A DNA stretch of 64,000 nucleotides from Emticicia agri (GTDB lineage: Bacteria; Bacteroidota; Bacteroidia; Cytophagales; Spirosomataceae). The stretch is from NCBI RefSeq assembly GCF_004168285.1, contig NZ_SEWF01000023.1, positions 1-64,000 of the forward strand, written 5' to 3'. Below, one piece after another: positions 32,191 to 41,302 of the stretch. A program made the translations under genes and the position numbers. The notes below the pieces were generated by a model that had not been told where the DNA came from, did not search any database, and was given only the letters and a program-made list of their open reading frames with translations. The number at the start of each line of letters is the position of its first letter. The first letter of the stretch is position 1.

Positions 32191-35145
32191 TTATTGGGAG
32201 ATAATAGACTCATTGATTATTTCATGAATCCTTTTTCTGATTCTTAAAGTATTGATTTTGTTGTTGGTAGAAATCGGATACACTCTGTTGGAAAGAAAAA
32301 TAAAAATCAATTCACGGTCAGGATCAACCCAGACTACGGTTCCGGTAAAACCTGAGTGTCCGTAAGCATTGTCAGAAGCGGTTGAACCTACTATGGGGCT
32401 ATCGCTTGAACTTGGTTTATCCCAGCCTAAACCTCTGTGGCTTTTCTGGGTATAGTTTTTAGCAAAGTGCCTGACTGTTTCGGGGAATAAAAAATTTCTT
32501 CCTCCATAAAAGCCATTCTGCAGATTCATCTGAAACAATTTCACTAAATCGGTGGCATTACTGAATAATCCGGCGTGGCCTGATACTCCCCCCAGTAAAG
32601 CAGCATTGGGGTCGTGTACGGTTCCCTGTATTTGGGAGGCTCTGAAAATTGCTTCGTTTTCGGTAGGGGCAATGTTGTTTTTAGGAAATCTTTGTAGTGG
32701 GTTGAATAAAGTAGCAGACATACCCAAAGGTTCGTAGAGATTTTGCTCTAAAAACTCATCTAAAGGCTGATTCGTGATGCGTTCTACTAATTTTTGCAGA
32801 ATCATCAGTCCTAAATCACTGTAAGTGTACCTGTATCCACCTACTTTATCATAAATATTCAATAACTTCGACTGAATCACCCAACGCCATACTGAATCTC
32901 TGATACTTGGTTTGACATAGAGATTGGTAGCTACCTGTAAATTAGGCGGCATCTGAAGGCTATCGTAAGTAAAACTATAATAATCGGTTCGTAATGTATT
33001 CCCCGTTCTGGTTTTCTCCCAGAATGGTACAAAAGCTACTAATCCTGCCTGATGCAGGAGTATATCCGAAATGAGCATATTCTCCTTGGTGGAGCCTTTC
33101 ATTTCGGGCAGGTAAGTAGCTATTTTCTCATTCATATCTATTTCCCCTCTTTCGTTCAGCATCATTACGCTTTGCAAGGTTGCTGAAACTTTGGTCATAG
33201 AAGCAATATCATATAGGGTCTGACTATTTACAGGCTCATAAAGACCATAACGAAGCGTACCGAAATTGCGATTATATACCACTTTACCCTGACGTGCCAC
33301 TAAAACCTGACAACCCGGAAAAGCCCTGTTATCGATACCCTGCTGAACTACCTGCTCAATTTCATCTAATTTACGGCTATCCATGCCTACGCTTTCGGCA
33401 TTACCAAAAGATACCCTACCCAATTTAGGTGTCAGTATGCCATTGCCTACTTTCAAATCGTTAGCTACTGATACTGGTAAACGGCCTTTGGCGGGTAAAG
33501 CACCGAATAATATCTGAGGCACTACTCTGTGCGAGATAGGGTCGTCTTCGTATCCACATACCAGATTACGGGACGAACCATACAGTTTTAAACCATACGG
33601 ATTCCCAAAGGCACATACTACTACATAAGTCCGCTGGCTTAGCTGATTAATGAAATCAACCGTAGCAGGCGATACGCCATAGTTTCGTTCACCTTTGCTA
33701 TTCATGCCATGTACGCTTACTACTACCACTTTGTATTTAGCGGCTTCGTCTAATACCCACGCCACATCTTTATCTGAACTGGGCTTAAATGGTACTGTGA
33801 AGTGTTTAAAGCTGGCATACTGACTCAGGGTTTTCTGAAAATCATTTTCGTATTCTCCGCTGATAGATACCGAAGCAAAAGTAGTGGTATCTAAATGGGT
33901 AAAAGGCAATAGATTATCCTGATTGCGAACAATGGTAACTGCTTGTTCAAATAATTCAGCCTTGAGGTCAAGCGATTTTTTACCGTTTAAATCACTGCCC
34001 AATCCTGCTATTTCAACAGGTTTATATTTACTTAAACCTGCCCAGTATTTGGCTTTCAGTATCTTTTTTACCCGTGCGTTCAGAATCTCCGGTGTAATCT
34101 GTCCTGTCTCTGCTGCCTGTTTGATTCTTTTAAATGCAGCCGGCAAATTACCTGTTTGTAACAATATATCGTTCCCTGCCAAAAATGCCAGCAATTCAGG
34201 TTCACCTGGTTGTAAGCCCTGGGTAATCCCTCGCATATTTAAGGCATCGGTTACCATCAGGCCCTTAAAACCCATCTGGTTTTTAATCATTTCTGTGACA
34301 ATCTTTTCAGAGATAGAAGTGGGCGTAGTACCACGAGGCTCTAACGCAGGTACAAATAAATGCCCTGTCATAACAGAGGCCACACTATCGGCAATGAGAC
34401 GACGGAATGGGTACAGTTCAACCTCGTTTAATCGTTGCAAGGTATGGTTTACTACCGGAAGCGTGTGGTGTGAATCCTGGTCGGTATCTCCATGACCGGG
34501 AAAATGCTTGGCACTGCCTAAAACATTGTGTTTTTTCATGCCTCTCACATAAGCCAATCCTTTTTCTGCCACATTTACCTGCGACTCGCCAAATGAACGA
34601 TAATTGATAATCGGATTATCGGGATTGGTATTGACATCAATAGAGGGGGCAAAGTTGATATGAATGCCTAACCGCTTGCATTGACGGCCGATTTCCTGAC
34701 CGAATTTTTCGACATAGCTATTATCCTGAATGGCACCTAAAGTAATTTGTTTCGGGAAATCCATGGCACTATCGAGCCGCATACCTAAGCCCCATTCGGC
34801 ATCAATCCCAATCATTAAGGGAATACGGGAAATCTGCTGATAGCGGTTGGTAAGTTTAGCCTGACGATGCGGCCCACCCTGAAAGAAAATAAGACCACCC
34901 AGATGATACGTAGCAATATTGTTTTCAACCTGTTGGTAATATTTTTCGGTACGGTTAGAGAAAGTAGCCACCATAAATAACTGGCCTACTTTTTCGTCCA
35001 GAGACATAGTGGCAAGCAGGCTGTCTGCCCACTTTTCCTGTTGAGTCTGGTAATCTAAAGGTTTAGGGGATAGAATAAATGAACTGAAAACTGTTAATAA
35101 GCTTAAAGCAAAAGCCCCCGTAAAAATAATCTTCCTAACAAGCAC
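32191..35145 (-). CDS. GH3 beta-N-acetylhexosaminidase fused to a serine beta-lactamase-like domain
   Basis: 984 residues, exported (leader FALSLLTVFSSFILSPKP). About 40-390 is a NagZ-type GH3 domain: GIDAEWGLGMRLDS, GSAKHFPGHGDTDQDSHHTL (His general acid loop) and FKGLMVTDALNMRGI with the nucleophile Asp. A GH3 C-terminal domain follows to about 575. About 600-980 is a class C beta-lactamase fold: Ser-x-x-Lys in ASMTKVSAT, a Tyr-Ser-Asp at YTYSDLGLMI, and GHSGFTG as the third motif. The two activities suit turnover of peptidoglycan fragments: one trims GlcNAc, the other acts on D-amino peptides or esters. Such fusions occur in other Bacteroidota. Monocistronic. Confidence 0.92.
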   Translation of the reverse strand: MLVRKIIFTGAFALSLLTVFSSFILSPKPLDYQTQQEKWADSLLATMSLDEKVGQLFMVATFSNRTEKYYQQVENNIATYHLGGLIFFQGGPHRQAKLTNRYQQISRIPLMIGIDAEWGLGMRLDSAMDFPKQITLGAIQDNSYVEKFGQEIGRQCKRLGIHINFAPSIDVNTNPDNPIINYRSFGESQVNVAEKGLAYVRGMKKHNVLGSAKHFPGHGDTDQDSHHTLPVVNHTLQRLNEVELYPFRRLIADSVASVMTGHLFVPALEPRGTTPTSISEKIVTEMIKNQMGFKGLMVTDALNMRGITQGLQPGEPELLAFLAGNDILLQTGNLPAAFKRIKQAAETGQITPEILNARVKKILKAKYWAGLSKYKPVEIAGLGSDLNGKKSLDLKAELFEQAVTIVRNQDNLLPFTHLDTTTFASVSISGEYENDFQKTLSQYASFKHFTVPFKPSSDKDVAWVLDEAAKYKVVVVSVHGMNSKGERNYGVSPATVDFINQLSQRTYVVVCAFGNPYGLKLYGSSRNLVCGYEDDPISHRVVPQILFGALPAKGRLPVSVANDLKVGNGILTPKLGRVSFGNAESVGMDSRKLDEIEQVVQQGIDNRAFPGCQVLVARQGKVVYNRNFGTLRYGLYEPVNSQTLYDIASMTKVSATLQSVMMLNERGEIDMNEKIATYLPEMKGSTKENMLISDILLHQAGLVAFVPFWEKTRTGNTLRTDYYSFTYDSLQMPPNLQVATNLYVKPSIRDSVWRWVIQSKLLNIYDKVGGYRYTYSDLGLMILQKLVERITNQPLDEFLEQNLYEPLGMSATLFNPLQRFPKNNIAPTENEAIFRASQIQGTVHDPNAALLGGVSGHAGLFSNATDLVKLFQMNLQNGFYGGRNFLFPETVRHFAKNYTQKSHRGLGWDKPSSSDSPIVGSTASDNAYGHSGFTGTVVWVDPDRELIFIFLSNRVYPISTNNKINTLRIRKRIHEIINESIISQ

Positions 35146-35204
35146 GATTCCTGAAATTTAAAACATTAACGCCGAATAGAGGCTTTTATTTTTGACTTGC
35201 ATAG

Positions 35205-35288
35205 GCGGACTTAAGTCCGCTTACAATACTAAAACAGTCCTTTGTTATTTTAGCCACCGACCGCAACGGCGGACCGTTTTAGTCGGTG
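35205..35288. repeat. CTTAAG-core palindromic doublet
   Basis: GCGGACTTAAGTCCGC (35205-35220) is a perfect 16-bp palindrome; a second hairpin has arms CACCGAC (35255-35261) and GTCGGTG (35282-35288). The spacer TCCTTTGTTATTTTAG matches the elements near 7.6 and 58.0 kb. Confidence 0.85.
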
Positions 35289-35364
35289 AGCAAACAAGTT
35301 CTAAAGTAAAGATATTACTAGAATTGAAATACTACTATTCGTATAGAATTGTTTTAATTTTTTT

Positions 35365-36423
35365 TTAATCCATTTCTACAACTACCCCGGCTGTGAGTGG
35401 GTGTGCAACACAGGTAAGAATATAACCTTGTGCAATTTCTTTATCGGTCAATCCTTCTTCTTCATCCATTTTTACTTTCCCTTCTGTACACTTGCCCATA
35501 CAGGCGGTACACATACCTGCCTGGCATGAATAGGGTAGGTCTATGTCTAAATCCAGTGCCGCTTCTAAGATGCTTTGGTGAGGTTTTACTTCAAATTCAA
35601 ATTCATCGCCATCATAAATAACCTTTACCATCTGGGTTTTAAGCGAATTATCGGTTTCTTCTACATGAATTTCGTCAAGCATCGGGGCATGGAAATTCTC
35701 CCGATGAATCTGGCTTTTATCAACCTCATAGATATTCAGCCCTTTAATCACATCTTCCATCATGCCTTCAGGCCCGCATAAATAAAAATGGTCTTTAGCA
35801 AAATCAGTATAAGAATCTTTCATGAAGCGGATGCTGATACCCTGACTGATACGCCCTACCTGTCCTACCCAGTAATCAGAAGGTCTTGAAATGATATGAT
35901 GCACTTTCAGGCGCTCACGGTATTTATATTCTAATTCTTCAATCTTATCTTTAAAAATGATGCTCCCCTCTGAACGGTTCCCGTAAATCAGCGTAATTCT
36001 TGATTCGGGTTCCATTTTCAGTACTGACTTTATGATCGACATCATAGGGGTTATTCCACTTCCGGCAGCGAAAAGAACCAAATGACGTGATTTTTCAGCA
36101 TCAGGTTCCACAAAGAAATTACCCAACGGTTCAACAATTTCCAGAAAATCACCTACTTGTACTCTGTCATTCAGATAGTTAGAAACCAGTCCACCCAATA
36201 CACGTTTTACGGTAATACCAAGCGCTGTATCTGTATGTGGTGAGGTGGACATAGAATAACTTCTACGTACCTTTTTGCCATCAATAGGTACTATTACTGT
36301 AATAAACTGCCCTGCTTTATATTTTATCTGCTCACTCAGTGGGTGCCAGAAATAAATCGTTACACAATCCGGAGTTTCAACAACAACTTCTTTTACCTGA
36401 AGAAAATATGTTTTTAATGCCAT
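35365..36423 (-). CDS. Ferredoxin-NADP(+) reductase with C-terminal 2Fe-2S domain (PaaE/Hcr type)
   Basis: 352 residues. FAD domain first: KAGQFITVIV and KVRRSYSMSTSP (RxYS flavin site). NAD(P) domain: LVLFAAGSGITPMMSIIKSV and YLCGPEGMMEDVI. A plant-type ferredoxin domain closes the protein with the cluster cysteines in CQAGMCTACMGKC and a final Cys in ILTCVAHP. Layout equals PaaE of phenylacetyl-CoA epoxidase and other oxygenase reductases. No paa genes are nearby, so it probably feeds electrons to an oxygenase or desaturase encoded elsewhere. Confidence 0.9.
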   Translation of the reverse strand: MALKTYFLQVKEVVVETPDCVTIYFWHPLSEQIKYKAGQFITVIVPIDGKKVRRSYSMSTSPHTDTALGITVKRVLGGLVSNYLNDRVQVGDFLEIVEPLGNFFVEPDAEKSRHLVLFAAGSGITPMMSIIKSVLKMEPESRITLIYGNRSEGSIIFKDKIEELEYKYRERLKVHHIISRPSDYWVGQVGRISQGISIRFMKDSYTDFAKDHFYLCGPEGMMEDVIKGLNIYEVDKSQIHRENFHAPMLDEIHVEETDNSLKTQMVKVIYDGDEFEFEVKPHQSILEAALDLDIDLPYSCQAGMCTACMGKCTEGKVKMDEEEGLTDKEIAQGYILTCVAHPLTAGVVVEMD

Positions 36424-36426
36424 GTT

Positions 36427-36515
36427 GGTTTATTGAGTGAATGAGTGATTTGGTGATTTAGTGATTAAATCTGGTAGTTTATCAATCACTCAATCGCTCA
36501 TTCACTCAATCACTA
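36427..36515. repeat. GAGTGAATGAGTGATT inverted repeat
   Basis: TTGAGTGAATGAGTGATT (36433-36450) and its inverse (36484-36509, AATCACTCAATCGCTCATTC then ACTCAA) form an imperfect long hairpin between the reductase start and the T9SS gene stop. Confidence 0.75.
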
Positions 36516-36521
36516 AATTCT

Positions 36522-38966
36522 CTAATTTTCTATAATTAATTTTTTGATTACTTCCTGTTTTGCAGAATTTACCTTTATCAGATACTGTCCCCGGGCAAAA
36601 TAACGGATATCTACTACCTCTTGCTGATAACCGCCAGTAGCTTTGATTTTCCGTTCACCTACCACTGCCCCTTTCATATCAATTAATGAAATATTAACCT
36701 GATTATTTGCCTGTGCATAGAACTCTACTATCACTTCATGACTTGTCGGGTTTGGGAATGTACGGATATTGATTTCTTTCTCCAGTCCTAAAATAGTATT
36801 AATCGTTACTGCCGTTTCGGCTTTAGCTGTACAATTATTATTATCTGTAACAGTTACAGTATAAGTACCTCCCATTGCCGGAGTAGCGTTCACAATTGTA
36901 GGATTTTGTTCAGTCGATACAAAATTGGCAGGCCCTGTCCATGCATATTTTACTCCCCCGGTACTGCTTAATTTGATAGATTCCCCTGTATTAAACGGCC
37001 CTGAATTACTGGCAGTTGCAGTTGCTTTATTTACCTGTAGCGAAACTTCATTTGACGCTACACTATTTTTACAGCCCGGAATACTACAGGCAGCCGTAAA
37101 GGTAGAGGTATTCTCTAAAGTGATAGAAATAGAGGTACCTTCCTGATTGTTTGACCATTTAATAGTTCCACCCTCACAGCCTGAGCCTGTCAGTTTAAAT
37201 GTTTCGCCAAGACAAGCCGACATTTTATCAGCAGTAATAATAGGTGCTCCTACTTCATTGATAACTATCTCTATTACATTGCTACTTTCTATGACAGGCA
37301 ATGTAGAAACTACTTTTAATTTATAAGTTCCTTTTTCTAAGTCCTGTAGAGTCTTTACATTAATTGTTTTTCTGGTATCCAGCCCGATTTCGGTAGCATT
37401 AGCAAAACTGCCGTTTTTGTCTGAGATTAATACCTTGAAATTGTTTTGTAAACTGAAAGCAGGACCATGCGTAACCACTGAAACCGAGAAAGTTTCTCCT
37501 GCACAGAATGTATTCGCTGTCAATGGCGCTATCTCAATAGTTGGCGACTCTTCAAACCCAAAACGCCCGGTTTCCGAAATATAATTGGTATATAAATCAA
37601 CGGTATACCCTATGCCATCTGACTCTTCTTTGTTGGCTCCCCAGAATACAATCACACCTCCCTTTGGATAAGGTATAACACGAGGGCCACTATAATAGGT
37701 AAAATCTTTAAAGGCTATGCCATCAACCCCAAACCTTGCCGAACCATTGTTATCAAAATGTTGTACTGTGAGGTCATATCCGATTGTTTTTGGAGTAAGC
37801 CATAGGGTATAGGCACCATCTTTGCCGTCAGGCTCCAGTTTATTAGGCAATATATAAGGTTTGTCAGAGCGAGGAGTAAAAACATCGTTTTGCCAGAGTA
37901 CCCCTCCGGTAGCTGTTATTTTAGCTATTTTAAAAGGTTGTTGAGGGTTAGCTGTTTCAACCCAGGTAGCAACCCCTCCGCCATCGCTGGTAGGTACAAT
38001 CTGTATATCAAAGGTATAATCTGAACCCATCTTTACTCCATTAGTACCCCAGAGAGGTTTACCTTCTGTATCTACTTTATGTGCAAAAACCATTTTTCTG
38101 CCATCATCTATTGATAATGTTCTTCCGATTACTGCATTTCCCTGATTATCTACTTTAAATAAATCGATACGGGAATTACCGCTGACAGGATTCTGATACA
38201 CCGGAATCGGATTAGGTATCAATGGTTGATTGGTAGCATCAAATGTCTGGAATACATAATCAGACTGATTGTGTTTCATCAAGGCCAGAAATCTGCTATT
38301 TTTGGCATCATAAATTACCTTATCTTCTATTCTGTTGTTTTCAAACAGTTTCTTTTCGGCTTCTATTGTTTTACCATCAAAGTCGAGTTTCTTGGTATAA
38401 ACTGTATTGGTTCCTGTATTTCCAACAAACTGGTTAAATATAAGCAGTAGCTGGTTGTTACTTACTATTATATCAAATACATCGTCATAGGGTTCAAATG
38501 TCCACAACTCACGGTCGGTTACTTTTATACCACCCTGAGCCCACAAAGTTTTTCCATCTTTATCAATGTGTTGTGCATAAAACTGGCGGTGCCCCCGGTT
38601 GTTTACATCCGGTAATAGATGCCACCCGATAAATGCACCCCCCTGCCCGTCAGGTCTGATTACCCGCTGGCTATACAATACATCATAAGCATTTAATACA
38701 TTTCCTATACGCACGCCGTCTTTTTGCCATTGCGCTACCCCTCTGCTATCTAATTTCTGTACGTAGAGTTCTATCACTCCTGTGCGGTAGTCAGACCATA
38801 CATAATAACTGTTGGCATCATCGTCTGTGGCATATAACTGTGCCGACTGAAAATTGATAGCGCTACTTATCGGTAGGGGAGTCTGGTCATTCAGTTTCCA
38901 TTGCGCCATAGCTGGCTTTAAGAATACCACAAAAATGGCAAGGCTAAGAAGTTGTTTTAATTTCAT
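36522..38966 (-). CDS. T9SS type A sorting domain cargo protein
   Basis: 814 residues. Signal peptide MKLKQLLSLAIFVVFLKPAMAQ. About 25-480 is a repetitive beta-rich region with blades of the form AQWQKDGVRIGN and LWGTNGVKMGS, presumably a propeller. About 480-730 holds Ig/PKD-like modules (NTFCAGETFSVSV, SACLGETFKLTGSGCEGGTI, GGTYTVTVTDNNNCTA). The last 80 residues are a type A sorting signal (IRTFPNPTSHEVIVEFY ... GQYLIKVNSAKQEVIKKLII), so it should be secreted across the outer membrane by the type IX system and anchored to the surface. No catalytic domain found. A -7 element lies about 45 bases upstream. Confidence 0.9.
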   Translation of the reverse strand: MKLKQLLSLAIFVVFLKPAMAQWKLNDQTPLPISSAINFQSAQLYATDDDANSYYVWSDYRTGVIELYVQKLDSRGVAQWQKDGVRIGNVLNAYDVLYSQRVIRPDGQGGAFIGWHLLPDVNNRGHRQFYAQHIDKDGKTLWAQGGIKVTDRELWTFEPYDDVFDIIVSNNQLLLIFNQFVGNTGTNTVYTKKLDFDGKTIEAEKKLFENNRIEDKVIYDAKNSRFLALMKHNQSDYVFQTFDATNQPLIPNPIPVYQNPVSGNSRIDLFKVDNQGNAVIGRTLSIDDGRKMVFAHKVDTEGKPLWGTNGVKMGSDYTFDIQIVPTSDGGGVATWVETANPQQPFKIAKITATGGVLWQNDVFTPRSDKPYILPNKLEPDGKDGAYTLWLTPKTIGYDLTVQHFDNNGSARFGVDGIAFKDFTYYSGPRVIPYPKGGVIVFWGANKEESDGIGYTVDLYTNYISETGRFGFEESPTIEIAPLTANTFCAGETFSVSVVTHGPAFSLQNNFKVLISDKNGSFANATEIGLDTRKTINVKTLQDLEKGTYKLKVVSTLPVIESSNVIEIVINEVGAPIITADKMSACLGETFKLTGSGCEGGTIKWSNNQEGTSISITLENTSTFTAACSIPGCKNSVASNEVSLQVNKATATASNSGPFNTGESIKLSSTGGVKYAWTGPANFVSTEQNPTIVNATPAMGGTYTVTVTDNNNCTAKAETAVTINTILGLEKEINIRTFPNPTSHEVIVEFYAQANNQVNISLIDMKGAVVGERKIKATGGYQQEVVDIRYFARGQYLIKVNSAKQEVIKKLIIEN

Positions 38967-39007
38967 TGCTGTTTATGGGGGAGTTATCACATGACTCTAA
39001 AATCTCA

Positions 39008-39015
39008 CAAAATTA
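39008..39015 (-). promoter_or_regulatory. -7 element of the T9SS cargo gene
   Basis: TAATTTTG on the minus strand, about 45 bases before the ATG and back to back with the rplM promoter. Confidence 0.45.
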
Positions 39016-39074
39016 GCTTCTTCTTATCAGAAGAACTAATTTTCAATGATTTAGCACAAAATAAAATACAAACT

Positions 39075-39106
39075 ATTGCTTTTTTATCAGGAAATGTCTA
39101 ATTTTG
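39075..39106 (+). promoter_or_regulatory. rplM operon promoter
   Basis: ATTG (39075-39078), 20 bases, TAATTTTG (39099-39106): both boxes and spacing fit the Bacteroidota consensus. Confidence 0.75.
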
Positions 39107-39112
39107 CAGCCC

Positions 39113-39316
39113 CAAAATACCACCCTCGTAGCGTAGCCCGTTAGTTCGGGGGGACTGTTAATTTTGAGAAGTGACTGTTTCCGGAGTTGCTATGTGTTGT
39201 TTCAACACCTCGAAAATTTACGAAAAAAAGTCATTGTGTTTGGTCAGAGCTATTGGGGGCCATGATTAAAACACGTATGACGAGCGCTTTTTTCAAACAC
39301 ATTTAAAATTAAAATT
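39113..39316 (+). promoter_or_regulatory. Long structured leader of the rplM operon
   Basis: About 200 untranslated bases separate the promoter from the GTG start. Hairpins visible include CCCG/CGGG (39137-39150) and GTGTTG-TTT-CAACAC (39194-39208). The size and position suit a ribosomal-protein autoregulatory leader; I cannot match it to a known family by eye. The 350-base gap before rplM holds nothing else apart from the back-to-back promoters. Confidence 0.5.
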
Positions 39317-39766
39317 GTGAAACATTTAAGTTACAAAACGATTTCTGCCAATAGCGGAACCGTGAATAAAGAATGGGTGGTTATTGATGCTACCGACAAA
39401 ATTTTAGGTCGTTTGTGCAGCCAGATTGCGAATATCATTCGTGGTAAAAACAAAACAAACTATACTCCTCATGTAGACTGTGGTGATAACGTAATTGTTA
39501 TCAACGCTGAGAAAGTTCGTCTGACAGGAAAGAAAATGACTGATAAAGTTTATACACGCCATACAGGCCACCCAGGTGGACAACGTTTTGCTACTCCTCG
39601 TGAGTTAATGGCAAAAGATGGTCGTCGTGTAGTAGAATATGCCGTAAAAGGTATGTTACCGAAAGGCCGTTTAGGTCGTCGTCTTTACACGAATCTATAT
39701 GTGTACGAAGGACCAAATCACCCACATGCAGCGCAATCGCCAAAAACAGTTGAGGTGCAATTCTAA
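39317..39766 (+). CDS. rplM: 50S ribosomal protein L13
   Basis: 149 residues from a GTG start (VKHLSYKTISANSG). Family blocks are WVVIDATDKILGRLCSQIAN, NYTPHVDCGDNVIVINAEKV, YTRHTGHPGG and VKGMLPKGRLGRRLYTNLYV. An early 50S assembly protein. First gene of rplM-rpsI, 51 bases apart. The GTG is the only plausible start in frame with the conserved N-terminus. Confidence 0.98.
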   Translation: MKHLSYKTISANSGTVNKEWVVIDATDKILGRLCSQIANIIRGKNKTNYTPHVDCGDNVIVINAEKVRLTGKKMTDKVYTRHTGHPGGQRFATPRELMAKDGRRVVEYAVKGMLPKGRLGRRLYTNLYVYEGPNHPHAAQSPKTVEVQF

Positions 39767-39817
39767 CGGGTAATCATTTTTATTTTTTAAGAAAATTTTC
39801 AAAAATCCTATATAATA

Positions 39818-40204
39818 ATGCAAGTTATCAACGCAGTAGGTAGAAGAAAAACAGCCGTTGCCCGTATCTATATGAAACAGGGAAATGGAGCAGTTACTGT
39901 GAATGGTCGTGAATTAAAGGAGTATTTCCCTTCTGAAATTCTACAAATCGTATTAAACCAACCATTTACTGCGGTAAATGCTACTGGTCAGTACGATCTT
40001 AAAGTAAATGTACAAGGTGGCGGTATTGCCGGACAAGCAGAAGCAGTGCGTATGGCAATTGCCCGTGCTTTATGCGAAGCAAATACCGAGAATCGTCCTG
40101 CATTGAAAAAAGAAGGTTTCTTAACTCGTGACTCTCGTATGGTTGAGCGTAAAAAATACGGTCGCCGTAAAGCTCGTAAGAGATTCCAATTCTCGAAACG
40201 TTAA
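39818..40204 (+). CDS. rpsI: 30S ribosomal protein S9
   Basis: 128 residues. [20 protein letters not shown] opens the protein, [20 protein letters not shown] is the core and the tail ends [10 protein letters not shown], the C-terminal SKR that contacts P-site tRNA. Cotranscribed with rplM. A long hairpin follows before rpsB. Confidence 0.98.
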   Translation: MQVINAVGRRKTAVARIYMKQGNGAVTVNGRELKEYFPSEILQIVLNQPFTAVNATGQYDLKVNVQGGGIAGQAEAVRMAIARALCEANTENRPALKKEGFLTRDSRMVERKKYGRRKARKRFQFSKR

Positions 40205-40209
40205 TATTT

Positions 40210-40340
40210 TTTACGAATTACATATGGTTGTTACGTCTGTATGGCGTCGGCTATATGTAATTCGTAAATTGTTTTTTGTCCAGACAGCACTTACAGTGAT
40301 GCCGACGTGCTGTGCTGCGTATTTTAATTTTTTCAAACAC
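40210..40340 (+). promoter_or_regulatory. Structured rpsI-rpsB intergenic region, attenuator-like
   Basis: TTTACGAATTACATAT (40210-40225) pairs perfectly with 40253-40268 and is followed by TTGTTTTTTG, like an intrinsic terminator. A second hairpin has CAGCAC (40285-40290) and GTGCTG (40307-40312). CGTCGGC (40245-40251), in and beside the first loop, can also pair with GCCGACG (40301-40307), giving a competing fold. Confidence 0.6.
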
Positions 40341-40360
40341 TTTTTTCATTTTTACCAAAA

Positions 40361-41215
40361 ATGGCACAATTACAGTACAAAGACCTTTTAGATGCAGGTG
40401 TACACTTTGGTCACCTTACCCGCAAATGGGATCCGAAAATGGCTCCATATATTTTCATGGAGAAAAACGGTATCCACATTATCGACCTTAACAAAACTTT
40501 AGCTTGTATTGACGAAGCGCAACAAGTAGTAAAAGGTATTGTTCGTTCTGGTCGTAAAATCATGTTTGTTGCTACCAAAAAACAAGCACAGGAAATTGTA
40601 GCAGAAGAAGCAAAACGCTTGAAGATGCCTTTCGTAACTGAGCGTTGGTTAGGTGGTATGTTGACAAACTTTGCAACTATCAAGAAATCTTTGAAAAAAT
40701 TGCAGAATATTGAGCGCATGTTGAAAGATGAAGCAACAGCGGGCAATATGGCGAAACGTGAGCGCTTAATGCTTGATCGTGATCGTATCAAATTAGAAAG
40801 ACTATTGGGTGGTGTTGCTGATTTATCAAGACTTCCGGCTGCTTTGTTTGTAGTTGACGTAAAACGTGAACACCTGGCAGTAGCAGAAGCTCACCGTTTG
40901 GGTATTCCGGTAATTGCTATGTGCGATACTAACTCAAATCCTGAATCAGTTGAGTATCCTATCCCGGCTAATGATGATGCTTACAAATCAGTTGCTTTAG
41001 TAACCCTTGCATTAGGTAAAGCGATTGAAGAAGGTATCATGGAGCGTAAAATGGATAAAGATAACGCTGCGCTTCAGGAAGAAGAAGATGCTAAACGTGC
41101 AGTAGATGAAGTAGCTCCTAAAGCTGCAGTAGTTGCTGATGAAACACCAGTTCTACCTATTAATGAGGAAGCTCCGGTTGCTGACGCAGTAGCAGATGAA
41201 GAAACAGAAGCATAA
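40361..41215 (+). CDS. rpsB: 30S ribosomal protein S2
   Basis: 284 residues. LLDAGVHFGHLTRKWDPKM, IDLNKTLACIDEA, FVTERWLGGMLTNFATIKKS, FVVDVKREHLAVAEAHRLGI and CDTNSNPESVEYPIPANDDA are all standard. The last 55 residues are an acidic Ala/Glu/Val-rich tail (KAAVVADETPVLPINEEAPV) beyond the conserved fold, common in Bacteroidota. S2 joins late in 30S assembly and holds S1. tsf, usually the next gene, is absent: a terminator follows and the next gene converges. Confidence 0.98.
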   Translation: MAQLQYKDLLDAGVHFGHLTRKWDPKMAPYIFMEKNGIHIIDLNKTLACIDEAQQVVKGIVRSGRKIMFVATKKQAQEIVAEEAKRLKMPFVTERWLGGMLTNFATIKKSLKKLQNIERMLKDEATAGNMAKRERLMLDRDRIKLERLLGGVADLSRLPAALFVVDVKREHLAVAEAHRLGIPVIAMCDTNSNPESVEYPIPANDDAYKSVALVTLALGKAIEEGIMERKMDKDNAALQEEEDAKRAVDEVAPKAAVVADETPVLPINEEAPVADAVADEETEA

Positions 41216-41234
41216 TTTGCTTGCATTGATATTG

Positions 41235-41276
41235 AAAACGGTCTGTAGTCTCTGATTACAGGCCGTTTTGTTTTAT
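41235..41276 (+). terminator. Terminator after rpsB
   Basis: AAAACGGTCTGTA (41235-41247) and TTACAGGCCGTTTT (41256-41269) form the stem, followed by GTTTTAT. Confidence 0.85.
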
Positions 41277-41302
41277 AGCAACTTTTCAAGTCGCCAATCC
41301 TC

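Noticed and set aside
40128-40391. Plus-strand frame across the rpsI-rpsB gap
   Set aside because: It overlaps both ribosomal genes and the structured leader; codon use is unlike its neighbours.
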